From a bacterium ADurb.Bin157 (lineage in GTDB: Bacteria > Muiribacteriota > Ozemobacteria > Ozemobacterales > Ozemobacteraceae), in assembly GCA_002070375.1 (NCBI GenBank), contig MWDD01000002.1, positions 1 to 64,000 of the forward strand: a stretch of 64,000 bases of DNA. Direction: 5' to 3'. The translations under genes and the position numbers were made by a program. Of this stretch, positions 45,259 through 53,387 are shown one piece after another. Positions within the stretch are counted from its first letter, which is position 1; every line of letters starts with the position of its first letter. The notes under the pieces were generated by a model. That model had not been told where the DNA came from. It did not search any database and saw nothing but the letters and a program-made list of their open reading frames with translations.

Positions 45259-46998
45259 ATGTCAAATAAACTTATAAAAAAGCGTTTAAAACTGGTTTCC
45301 AAATGGTTGGCCTTAGCTGTTTTCTTGTTTATAATTGTTTTCTTGCAAATGAGGTTTGGTAAACTGGCGCGAGATAGTTTTTTCTTATTTTCCGGTGGGC
45401 TAGGCATGTTTGTTTATGGTATGAACATGATGAGCGCCAACTTACAAGTGATTGCAGGCAATAGCTTAAAAACCATTATTTCTGCGCTAACAAAAAACAG
45501 CTTTTTGGCTATGTTAACCGGGGTTATCATTACCGCCATTATTCAAAGCAGTTCTGCAACAACGGTTATGGTGGTTGGTTTTGTTAATGCCGGATTGATG
45601 ACGCTTGGCCAGGCAATAGGGGTGGTCTTGGGTGCTAACGTCGGTACAACGGTAACTGCGCAACTTATAGCTTTTAAGCTAACTGATATGGCATGGCCTA
45701 TATTAGCCATTGGAAGCGCTTTGATATTTATAGCTAAAAGCAAAAATAATAGAGCCGTAGGAGAGGTACTAGTCGGTTTTGCCTTACTGTTTTTGGGAAT
45801 GAAATTCATGGGTGAGCCCTTGCTTCAATATAAAGATCATGAAGTATTTAAGCAAATATTTATTTCATTTTCAGAATACAGATTTCTGGGGGTTTTAGCC
45901 GGGCTTTTGGTAACGCTGTTTGTACAGAGTAGCTCTGCAACAGTAGGGTTAACCATGAGTTTAATAGGTAGCGGGGCTTTTGGTGCCGACCCATTTCTGG
46001 CTCTCATGTCTGCGATTCCGATAATTATGGGTGATAATATCGGAACTTGTATTACTGCCATTTTGGCTTCTATCGGTACAAACAGAAACGCAAGGCGAGC
46101 GGCTCTTGCTCATTTGTTGTTGAATATCTGCGGAACTGTTCTGATCTTACCTTTCCTTGAACCTTATTGTAGATTTATCGCATTAACTTCAGATGATTTA
46201 ATGCGTCAGGTGGCTAATGCTCACAGTATATTTAATATTCTGATTGTCTGTGTGTTTTTACCTTTAACTGATCAATTGAAAAAACTTATTTTGTTTATAA
46301 TTCCGGTTGCGGAAAATGAAGAAATTCAATTAATAAATCTTGACAAACGCTTTCTTCAGACTCCGCCAATAGCTCTGAATCAAGCGGAATCTCATTTAAA
46401 AATGGTGGCTGTTGCTGTTAAGAATAAAATTAATATTATACTTACTGTGCTTAGACAAAAACCCGGTAATAATGACGAAATAATAGAAAAATTTGCAAAA
46501 TTTGAGGAATACTCAAAACAACGAAAACAGATCGGAAGAGACTTGAATCAATTCCTTGTTTATTTGGCTCAAAAAGAACTTTCTGATGAAATGAGTCGCG
46601 AGGTTACAAGATTAATATACCTCAACAAAGACCTTGAAATTATAGCAACACAGCTGGGTAAATTTATGGGAGTATTATTTGAACAAGCAGAGAAAAACAT
46701 TACAATTTCAGAATCCGGAAAAGATGAGCTAAATATCTGCTTAACAAGATTGAACGAAATATTTGCTGATTTAACTCGCTTTGAAAATTTAACTGATGAG
46801 CAATCGGCAAACATTTCTATTCTGATAAATACGCAAAATATGCTTATTGCTGAGGCCAGAAATTTGTTGATTTCGCGAATCAGGTCTTCTGAACACAGCC
46901 CGTATGAAAGCATTGTTCTCTTAGATTCTTTGCGAAGTATGGACAGCTTGTTAAGTTCAATGCGCTATACTTTCGAACATTTATTTTATAAATTCTGA
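45259..46998 (+). CDS. Na/Pi cotransporter family protein with PhoU-like domain
   Basis: 579 residues. The two inverted QSSSAT repeats that define the NptA/SLC34-like family are both present: IIQSSSATTVMVVGFVNAGLM and FVQSSSATVGLTMSLIG. Each is set in a block of membrane helices, with GANVGTTVTAQ and GDNIGTCITA. The C-terminal 200 residues are a cytoplasmic helical PhoU-like domain. Expected role: sodium-coupled phosphate uptake or export. Transcribed alone. Confidence 0.93.
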   Translation: MSNKLIKKRLKLVSKWLALAVFLFIIVFLQMRFGKLARDSFFLFSGGLGMFVYGMNMMSANLQVIAGNSLKTIISALTKNSFLAMLTGVIITAIIQSSSATTVMVVGFVNAGLMTLGQAIGVVLGANVGTTVTAQLIAFKLTDMAWPILAIGSALIFIAKSKNNRAVGEVLVGFALLFLGMKFMGEPLLQYKDHEVFKQIFISFSEYRFLGVLAGLLVTLFVQSSSATVGLTMSLIGSGAFGADPFLALMSAIPIIMGDNIGTCITAILASIGTNRNARRAALAHLLLNICGTVLILPFLEPYCRFIALTSDDLMRQVANAHSIFNILIVCVFLPLTDQLKKLILFIIPVAENEEIQLINLDKRFLQTPPIALNQAESHLKMVAVAVKNKINIILTVLRQKPGNNDEIIEKFAKFEEYSKQRKQIGRDLNQFLVYLAQKELSDEMSREVTRLIYLNKDLEIIATQLGKFMGVLFEQAEKNITISESGKDELNICLTRLNEIFADLTRFENLTDEQSANISILINTQNMLIAEARNLLISRIRSSEHSPYESIVLLDSLRSMDSLLSSMRYTFEHLFYKF

Positions 46999-47014
46999 TC
47001 AGTAAAAATACTGC

Positions 47015-47043
47015 TTGATACTACTTTGCGTAAATGTTATTGT
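47015..47043 (+). promoter_or_regulatory. extended -10 promoter of the HTH regulator gene
   Basis: TTGATA (47015-47020), 17-base spacer ending in TGT, TATTGT (47038-47043). Predicted +1 is about 47050, leaving a 23-base leader with a Shine-Dalgarno. Confidence 0.6.
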
Positions 47044-47072
47044 AGACTTAATCTAAAACTAGGGTGAAACAA

Positions 47073-47690
47073 ATGAATGATTCTCAAAATCTGTTGAATT
47101 TGAAAGAAGTATCACAACTTCTTAAAATTAATCCTGAGGTTTTGAGAAGGTGGCTGCGAAACGGCAAGCTCAAGGGCATAAAAGTAGGAAGCGACTGGCG
47201 CGTCTATTATTCTGATTTACGTATCTTTCTTAATGGTCCGTTACCTGTCTCTTCTGAACCTAATGCTCCTCAAACCCTTGATAATGCACCTAAGATGTGT
47301 ATTCGATTCCCAAAATGGTTGGAATTTTCCGGCTTGCCTTTGTATTTCAACGAAACATATGGCCCTGAGACTTGGCCAATTTTCAAAAAACTTATTGAAC
47401 TTGATTTTGAAGCCGGTAAACCTGTAGATCGAAAAATTAAGTTAAATATTCCCGAAATTTCAGAAATGGTTGGCTACGATCAAGATATCGTAGATAATCT
47501 TATTCGCGCACTCAGCCAATCCGGCTATATAACCATAACGAAAGAAAAGTCTGCTTCATACTTTTCAATTGTTACTCCAATTAGAACACCTAAAATAATT
47601 CTTGATATAGAATATTCCAAAGGCGGTGTTAAAGGAGCTCCTGAAAGCGCATTAGATAATGCTTGCTTACGAAGATTCTTAGAAATATAA
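47073..47690 (+). CDS. DNA-binding protein with excisionase/MerR-like HTH
   Basis: 205 residues. Residues about 6-50 (LLNLKEVSQLLKINPEVLRRWLRNGKLKGIKVGSDWRV) are a helix-turn-helix of the excisionase/BldC/MerR type. The C-terminal part (about 110-180: LNIPEISEMVGYDQDIVDNLIRALSQSGYI) looks like a second, winged-helix domain. No recombinase is nearby, so an ordinary transcription regulator is more likely than an excisionase. ATG at 47073 has AGGGTG upstream. Twelve bases before the next gene, with which it probably forms an operon. Confidence 0.75.
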   Translation: MNDSQNLLNLKEVSQLLKINPEVLRRWLRNGKLKGIKVGSDWRVYYSDLRIFLNGPLPVSSEPNAPQTLDNAPKMCIRFPKWLEFSGLPLYFNETYGPETWPIFKKLIELDFEAGKPVDRKIKLNIPEISEMVGYDQDIVDNLIRALSQSGYITITKEKSASYFSIVTPIRTPKIILDIEYSKGGVKGAPESALDNACLRRFLEI

Positions 47691-47701
47691 GAGATATCAA
47701 G

Positions 47702-48214
47702 ATGAAAAAAGATTATTTCCAAAAAAATATAAAATACGCTCCGAACTACAGATTATATGCAGGCCTTACTTTTTTCTTTCTTGTTTTAACAATATTTTCT
47801 GTCTTTGGGCAGTTTACTTCAATTTCGCAAGCCTCTTGGATAAATGTTGGCATGGGAATTCCGGTCATGATTTCGTGCTTTGCTGCAATGATTTTGCTTA
47901 TATATGATCAGTATTTTTTTGTTTTTTTTATTCTGATTTTTAATTTGTTTTTTCTTTTTCATGACATAATAATTATTTACGATAATGAGGCTGTCATGAG
48001 AGGGTTGGAAATAGCAGCCGAAGAAACACCGGGGCTGTACAGATATGTTGCAGATATTTTTTCAGACGCTTTTAAATTTGGAACAAGAGCAATTTGGAGC
48101 TTTATTGGTCTTTTCTTTTCTTTTATTAGTTTAATCGTTGCCTGGATAAATAAAATTTTGACAGATAACAAACTCGCTACTCAGAAAATAACGAATAAAG
48201 AAATACCCGCTTAA
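47702..48214 (+). CDS. membrane protein, unknown function
   Basis: 170 residues with about four hydrophobic helices (LTFFFLVLTIFSVFG, GMGIPVMISCFAAMILLIY, FFVFFILIFNLFFLFHDIIIIY, and IWSFIGLFFSFISLIVAWI). I do not recognise a family. The start at the second possible ATG (MKKDYFQKN) fits the short gap from the regulator gene; its stop overlaps the stop of exonuclease III on the other strand by four bases. Confidence 0.7.
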   Translation: MKKDYFQKNIKYAPNYRLYAGLTFFFLVLTIFSVFGQFTSISQASWINVGMGIPVMISCFAAMILLIYDQYFFVFFILIFNLFFLFHDIIIIYDNEAVMRGLEIAAEETPGLYRYVADIFSDAFKFGTRAIWSFIGLFFSFISLIVAWINKILTDNKLATQKITNKEIPA

Positions 48215-49017
48215 ATAATTGTTGCAATGATAGGGCAGTGATCAGAAGGTTTTTCCATCCCTCTGATTTCGTAGTCAATTTCGACAGATTGACATTTTTC
48301 TTTTACTGAAACAGTTCCTAGCATTAAATCAATTCTTAATCCTCGGTTATCTTTAAAGCCATCGCTTCTGTAGTCAAACCAACTGTAAAGGTCTGAGACG
48401 TTAGGGCTTAGTTCTCTGAATAAATCGTGTGCTCCCCAATTTTTAATAGCCTCCAGCCATTCTCTTTCTTCCGGTAAAAAACTGCACTTGCCCGTTTTTA
48501 GCCATCTTGACTTGTTTTGATCCCCGATTCCAATATCTTGATCTGAAGGGGCTATATTCATGTCTCCCATTATTATCAAATTGTCTTTAAGGCTGTAGTC
48601 ATTATTCAAATAGGATAATAAGTCTTCATAGAATTTCTTTTTTGCCGGAAATTTTACGATATGTTCACGATTTTCGCCCTGAGGAAAATACCCATTTATA
48701 ACCTTAATAGTTTTATTGTTTTCTAACTCGTAGGTTGCGGAAATCAATCTTTTTTGCGCATCTTCGCCGTCATTGGGGAAACCTTTGCGCAAGCTTTTGG
48801 GTGGCTTTTTTGAGAGTAAAGCAACGCCATAATGACCTTTTTGCCCATAAGATTCAATGTGATATCCCATAGAGTTAATGAAATCTCTCGGAAAAGCATC
48901 GTCAACACATTTTATTTCTTGCACGCCAATTATATCGGGATTATGTTTTTCTATAAGTTTTTCAACTTGATGAAGTCTTGCTCTAATGCCATTGACATTG
49001 AAAGTACATATTTTCAT
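48211..49017 (-). CDS. xthA: exodeoxyribonuclease III
   Basis: AP endonuclease and 3'-5' exonuclease of base-excision repair. 268 residues equal the E. coli enzyme length. Catalytic motifs in order: TFNVNGIRAR with Asn near 7, IGVQEIKC with Glu near 34, GDMNIAPSDQDIG, LRIDLMLGT and the terminal SDHCPI histidine. The ATG overlaps the stop of hslO (upstream on the same strand). Confidence 0.95.
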   Translation of the reverse strand: MKICTFNVNGIRARLHQVEKLIEKHNPDIIGVQEIKCVDDAFPRDFINSMGYHIESYGQKGHYGVALLSKKPPKSLRKGFPNDGEDAQKRLISATYELENNKTIKVINGYFPQGENREHIVKFPAKKKFYEDLLSYLNNDYSLKDNLIIMGDMNIAPSDQDIGIGDQNKSRWLKTGKCSFLPEEREWLEAIKNWGAHDLFRELSPNVSDLYSWFDYRSDGFKDNRGLRIDLMLGTVSVKEKCQSVEIDYEIRGMEKPSDHCPIIATII

Positions 49018-49880
49018 TTAATTTTCCTTAACATGTTGGCTACTTCTTCTGTAGTAACCCTGTATGATTTGCTGCAAAAATGGCAGGTTACCTCGGGCAG
49101 TTCTTTTTTTTCAAGAATTTCATTTAGTTCTTCTTTTGATAAACAAGAAACAGAATAAAGAACTTTTTCTCTGTTGCAAGTACACTTTGCCGTTAAAAAT
49201 CTATGTTCAAAAATTTCTAGGTCTTCAATACCAAGTAATTTTGATAAGCCGGTGATATCTAATTGTTCCGATATAGAATTTTTTACCAGACCGCTGTTAA
49301 ACTTTTCTAGGATAGAAATGAAAAGCTCGGAATCGCATGGTTCTGTTTTAGTGACCTTAACTGCTGAGGCTCTTTTAATAGCGTAATCTTCACTAATGGC
49401 AACAATCTCAATTGCAGTGGGTTGATTTGTTGCTTCGTTATAGTATCTGGCAAGGCCATGCCTCATATCTAAGGGATCACAATTAATAGTGTTCTGCGAT
49501 AAAATCCCTTTGGAGTTAGATTTTATAAAAGTCAATTCTCCAAATTTTCCTAGGACACAATTTAGTTGAATATCTTTTTGGTCATCAAACTCGTTTAAAA
49601 TCTTTTTTAAGGTATAACCTCTCAAGTTGCCATTTTTAGAAGCATCAGAAAAACTTCCGCCTATCGGACCATCTACTTTGGTTTGAATTGAAATTCTCTC
49701 ATCATCATTTTTTAGTTCAGCTGAAGTTAAAGCAACAGCTGCAACAGTCTCGGCAAGAAAACGCCCTGCAGTAGGGCCGGATAAATGTAGTTGCTCAAGT
49801 TTTTTTACTGCTTCCGATACGACAACATAAGTCAAAGAAATTTTACTTGATTTTGAAAAGCCGTAAATAAGGTAATCCAT
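49014..49880 (-). CDS. hslO: Hsp33 redox-regulated chaperonin
   Basis: 288 residues. The four zinc cysteines of the redox switch are in AKCTCNREK and VTCHFCSKSY near the C-terminus (C-x-C and C-x-x-C). The N-terminal domain has the typical GPTAGRFLAETVAA and SIQTKVDGPIGGSFSDAS segments. Oxidative unfolding activates the holdase (family knowledge). Own promoter with a consensus TATAAT and GAGG ribosome site. Confidence 0.95.
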   Translation of the reverse strand: MDYLIYGFSKSSKISLTYVVVSEAVKKLEQLHLSGPTAGRFLAETVAAVALTSAELKNDDERISIQTKVDGPIGGSFSDASKNGNLRGYTLKKILNEFDDQKDIQLNCVLGKFGELTFIKSNSKGILSQNTINCDPLDMRHGLARYYNEATNQPTAIEIVAISEDYAIKRASAVKVTKTEPCDSELFISILEKFNSGLVKNSISEQLDITGLSKLLGIEDLEIFEHRFLTAKCTCNREKVLYSVSCLSKEELNEILEKKELPEVTCHFCSKSYRVTTEEVANMLRKIK

Positions 49881-49906
49881 GATAGCCTCGAAAAATAATT
49901 TCGATG

Positions 49907-49935
49907 ATTATATATCGTTTTTAAAGGTCATTCAA
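49907..49935 (-). promoter_or_regulatory. hslO promoter
   Basis: On the minus strand TTGAAT (49935-49930), 17-base spacer, TATAAT (49912-49907), the best -10 match in the window. A weak hairpin (ACTAT/ATAGT) followed by T7-8 just upstream (49938-49962) may end the preceding gene. Confidence 0.7.
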
Positions 49936-49957
49936 TAAAAAAAACTATTTTCCTTTT

Positions 49958-51559
49958 CTATAGTGCACTAAGTGCAACATAACCGGCTATTTTTAAACCG
50001 TCTATGGCTGAAGATACTATTCCGCCGGAGTAGCCGGCTCCCTCTCCTATAGGATACAGCCCTTTAACAGATGGTGAATAACCGTAATCATTTCTTAATA
50101 TTCTTACCGGACTGGAGCTTCTTGTTTCGGGAGCATAGACAATGGCGTCAGCTCGTTGCGTGCCTTTCAATTGAGATAACATGGCAGGTATTTGAATTCG
50201 TAGCGTGTTGAGAATAAAATCAGGAAAAATCTCGTCAAAAGAAGCCGGTAATGATCGCGGACATGAACGATCATGAGGAAGAGTGAGAGAGACCTTAGAT
50301 AATAAAAAATCTTCAAGCATTAAAGCAGGCAATGAAAAATCTTTTCCGGCCGCATTAAAAGCAGCTTCTTCAATTTTAATTTGAAAATTTAGCCCATAAA
50401 GAGCTTTGTCTTCGTAAATTCCTGTACAATCCTTGAAATCTGACGGCATGACAGGAACAATAAAAGCAGCATTTCCATATTTAAGGTTCCTGTTTGAATA
50501 ACTCATTCCATTTGTCGTAAGTCTGTTATTTTCGTTTGCACAGGCTATTACTCTGCCGCCGGGACACATGCAAAAAGTGTAGCAAGGTCTGCAACTAATT
50601 TCCGGTAACCTCGTGAGTTTGAACGAAGCCGGCTCTAAACTGGGGTGATCCTTAAATTTTCTGTATCGTGCAGTATTAATCTGGTCTTGAGGTATTTCAA
50701 GACGTATTCCGACCGCAAAAGGTTTCTGCTCTAATTCTATATTCTTTTTGCTTAATAACTCGTAAACATCTCTGGCACTATGACCTGTTGCAAGTATTAC
50801 CGCTTTTGTTTCAAATTTTAATTTATCTGTAATAACACCGGTAATACTATCATTAGATATTTCTAAATCTGTCATGGGAGTGTTGTAAAAGAATGTTCCA
50901 CCCAAAGATTCAATATGCTTTCTTAAACTCGGAATAATTTTTATCAGAACATCACTGCCCAAATGAGGTTCGGCATTTATAAATGTTTCTTCCGGGGCTT
51001 TACACAAACTTAAAATATTATAAAAGTCAAATATTCGACCTTTGTCTTTGCTTCTTGTTGTAAGTTTGCCGTCAGAAAAAAGCCCGGCACCGCCTTCACC
51101 AAATAAAACATTGTCATTAAGATCCAAAATTCCATTTTCCCAAAAGTTATTAACCTTGACAGACCTGAATTCTGCTTTACTTCCGCGTTCAAGAATAATT
51201 GGTTTGGCTCCGGATTTTGCTAGGTAATATGCTGCCATAAGACCTGCAACACCTGCGCCAACAATTACCGGCCTGAATGAAAATGTAGTTTCCGGAAATT
51301 CATTTATCAGATTACTTTCTTTAATAATAGTAAAGTCTTGCCCTTGAAAATTGGGTTTGTATGAACTCGAAAGCTCGACTTCTATAACTGCTGAATAAAC
51401 GGGAGCTGTTCTAATTGGTCTTGCATCTAATGAACGTCTTTTTATTGTCCAAGAAAGGATTTGATTTTCTTGGCAAGAGAGTTTGTTTGCTAGAGCAGTA
51501 ATAATATTGTCATCAGAGTATTGTAAAGGCAGTTCAATTTGATTTATTTCGATTTTCAT
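49958..51559 (-). CDS. FAD-dependent dehydrogenase (COG2509 type)
   Basis: 533 residues. FAD-binding GxGxxG in VIVGAGVAGLMAAYYLAKSG near residue 101-120, after an N-terminal ferredoxin-like domain that is typical of this family. Further motifs: FGEGGAGLFSDGKL, VILATGHSARDVYELL and the C-terminal GLYPIGEGAGYSGGIVSSAIDGL. The reaction is unknown. Lies four bases downstream of the next flavoprotein gene on the same strand. Confidence 0.88.
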   Translation of the reverse strand: MKIEINQIELPLQYSDDNIITALANKLSCQENQILSWTIKRRSLDARPIRTAPVYSAVIEVELSSSYKPNFQGQDFTIIKESNLINEFPETTFSFRPVIVGAGVAGLMAAYYLAKSGAKPIILERGSKAEFRSVKVNNFWENGILDLNDNVLFGEGGAGLFSDGKLTTRSKDKGRIFDFYNILSLCKAPEETFINAEPHLGSDVLIKIIPSLRKHIESLGGTFFYNTPMTDLEISNDSITGVITDKLKFETKAVILATGHSARDVYELLSKKNIELEQKPFAVGIRLEIPQDQINTARYRKFKDHPSLEPASFKLTRLPEISCRPCYTFCMCPGGRVIACANENNRLTTNGMSYSNRNLKYGNAAFIVPVMPSDFKDCTGIYEDKALYGLNFQIKIEEAAFNAAGKDFSLPALMLEDFLLSKVSLTLPHDRSCPRSLPASFDEIFPDFILNTLRIQIPAMLSQLKGTQRADAIVYAPETRSSSPVRILRNDYGYSPSVKGLYPIGEGAGYSGGIVSSAIDGLKIAGYVALSAL

Positions 51560-51562
51560 ATA

Positions 51563-52801
51563 TTAGTCTACCTTTGAATTAAGTGATAAAGCAGCTAAAT
51601 ACCCTGTTGAAAAAGCAGCTTGTAAATTAAAACCGCCCGTGTCCGCGTCTATATCAATAATTTCCCCACAAAAATACAAGTTTTTGATTAATTTAGATTC
51701 CATGGTAGTTGCTACAATCTCTTTGGTTGATACTCCTCCGGAGGTTACAATTGCATTTTCCCATTTGCAATAATCTACCAAATTAAACTTCAATTCTTTT
51801 AGCCCTGATTTAATTAGCATTCTCACGTTTTTGGTTAAATCTGAAACCTTCAGTTTATAACTTAAAGAAAGCTTGTTTATAAAAAAGTAACATAAATCAA
51901 TGGGCAAAAAACCTCGCATTAAACTTAACAAATTTTCGTGCTTTTTAATTTCTATATCTCTTAAAATTCTTGCATCTAATTTTTCAGAATCTAATGCAGG
52001 TTTCAAATCTAGTATAATAGCGCAATTTTTACCGGAATTTATTGCCGGAACAGCTTCTCGGCTTAGAGATAAGATTATCGGTCCGCCTAAATTGCCGTCT
52101 GTGAAATTTAATTCACCAAATTTTGCACTGACTTTTTTATTCTCAACTCGCAATTCTGCACTAATATTTTTTAATGAAACAGATTGAATTGAACTTAGAT
52201 CTGTATCGCATTTGAGGGCTACCAAAGAGGGTAGGGGAGTAACAATGCTGTGCCCGCATGCTTTTGCAAGTTCGTATCCCTGACCTGTTGAACCTGTTGC
52301 GGGGTATGATTTTCCGCCGGTTGCTAAGATAACAGCATCGGATCTGTGCTGACGACCATTTGATGATACTCCCAGACACGTCCTGTTATCAATAAGTAAC
52401 TCAGAGACAGGAGAATTTACCATAAGATTGATTTTTCTTTTGAGAAGTGCTTTGTGCAATGCATTTACAGCATCGGTTGCTCGTCCTGAACCTATAAAAA
52501 TTCTGCCGCCTCTTTCCTCGGTTGTAGTGATTCCTTCGTTTCTAAAGAAATTGATCAAATCAGTATTAAAAAAACATCTAAAAGCCGTTTTTAAAAAACG
52601 GCCATTGTTATTAAAGTGTTTTAAAAATTCTTCATATGAACAACTATTTGTTATGTTTCCGCGACCTTTTCCTGAAATTCCCAATTTTCGCGCAATTTTT
52701 GGCATAGATTCAAATACTGTAACTTTATGTCCCATTTCTGCAAGTTTTATTGAAGCCATTAATCCTGCGGGACCCGCGCCTATAACTATGACATTTTTCA
52801 T
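51563..52801 (-). CDS. HI0933/YhiN-family flavoprotein (BaiN-like)
   Basis: 412 residues. Dinucleotide motif VIGAGPAGLMASIKLAEMGH at residues 5-24, KLGISGKGRGNITN (the family hallmark) near 42-55, VILATGGKSYPATGSTGQGY in the middle, and NLYFCGEIIDIDADTGGFNLQ near the end. Annotated elsewhere as aminoacetone oxidase or a bile-acid/steroid flavoprotein; real substrate uncertain. Between two other redox genes on the same strand with gaps of 2-3 bases. Confidence 0.9.
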   Translation of the reverse strand: MKNVIVIGAGPAGLMASIKLAEMGHKVTVFESMPKIARKLGISGKGRGNITNSCSYEEFLKHFNNNGRFLKTAFRCFFNTDLINFFRNEGITTTEERGGRIFIGSGRATDAVNALHKALLKRKINLMVNSPVSELLIDNRTCLGVSSNGRQHRSDAVILATGGKSYPATGSTGQGYELAKACGHSIVTPLPSLVALKCDTDLSSIQSVSLKNISAELRVENKKVSAKFGELNFTDGNLGGPIILSLSREAVPAINSGKNCAIILDLKPALDSEKLDARILRDIEIKKHENLLSLMRGFLPIDLCYFFINKLSLSYKLKVSDLTKNVRMLIKSGLKELKFNLVDYCKWENAIVTSGGVSTKEIVATTMESKLIKNLYFCGEIIDIDADTGGFNLQAAFSTGYLAALSLNSKVD

Positions 52802-52803
52802 CT

Positions 52804-53376
52804 TTATCTCTTTTTTACACTAAAACCGAATGAACCGACTTCTTTTCCCAATTGATAATAACTTCCGTGAGCAAAACCTAATAATTGGGCTTTTTGGATG
52901 TTGAATTTGTTTGATTCGTCGATATATTTTTCTGAAATTTGAACGCCGGTTATCTTACCAATGAACATTACATGTGAGCCTAAGTCTATTTCTGAGTGAA
53001 CGTCACATTCAATATTTATAGGGCATTCTAAAATTATTGGAACTCCTCCCGAAGAACTTTTCCCCTTAGATAGGCCGGTAAGATGAAATTTATCTTCATT
53101 TTTTCCGGATATTACTCCGCAAATATCAGTTGCTTTTACTAATGTTTTATCCGGTATATTTACAACAAACTTTTTTGAATTTGAAATTAAGTCAAAAGAA
53201 TACCGCTCCCGCCTAATTGATATGCTTAGCATTGGTGGTTCTGAATTAACAGTTCCGACCCAAGCTACTGTAATAATGTTGTCGTGTCCGTTTAAATCTG
53301 AACAGGTAACCATAACCACAGGGACAGGCGCGAGAATAGTTCCGGGTTTCCATAATACTTTATTTTGATTTGCCAT
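52804..53376 (-). CDS. flavin reductase-like (FMN-binding split barrel) protein
   Basis: 190 residues. Typical pattern of the flavin reductase-like domain: PGTILAPVPVVMVTCSD, then TVAWVGTVNSEPPMLSISIR, FVVNIPDKTLVKATDICG and LGSHVMFIGKI. Likely an FMN-dependent oxidoreductase. I chose the ATG with GGAG and MANQNKVLWKPG, because the upstream in-frame extension is read out of the end of the HEAT-repeat gene. Confidence 0.87.
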   Translation of the reverse strand: MANQNKVLWKPGTILAPVPVVMVTCSDLNGHDNIITVAWVGTVNSEPPMLSISIRRERYSFDLISNSKKFVVNIPDKTLVKATDICGVISGKNEDKFHLTGLSKGKSSSGGVPIILECPINIECDVHSEIDLGSHVMFIGKITGVQISEKYIDESNKFNIQKAQLLGFAHGSYYQLGKEVGSFGFSVKKR

Positions 53377-53387
53377 TTTTACTCCAT

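Noticed and set aside
47073..47690. Excisionase of a mobile element
   Set aside because: The HTH is excisionase-like, but no integrase, attachment repeats or phage genes are present; read as an ordinary regulator.
52584..52602. Perfect GCCGTTTTT/AAAAACGGC repeat
   Set aside because: It has a one-base loop and lies inside the YhiN-family coding region, so it is a coding coincidence and not a terminator.
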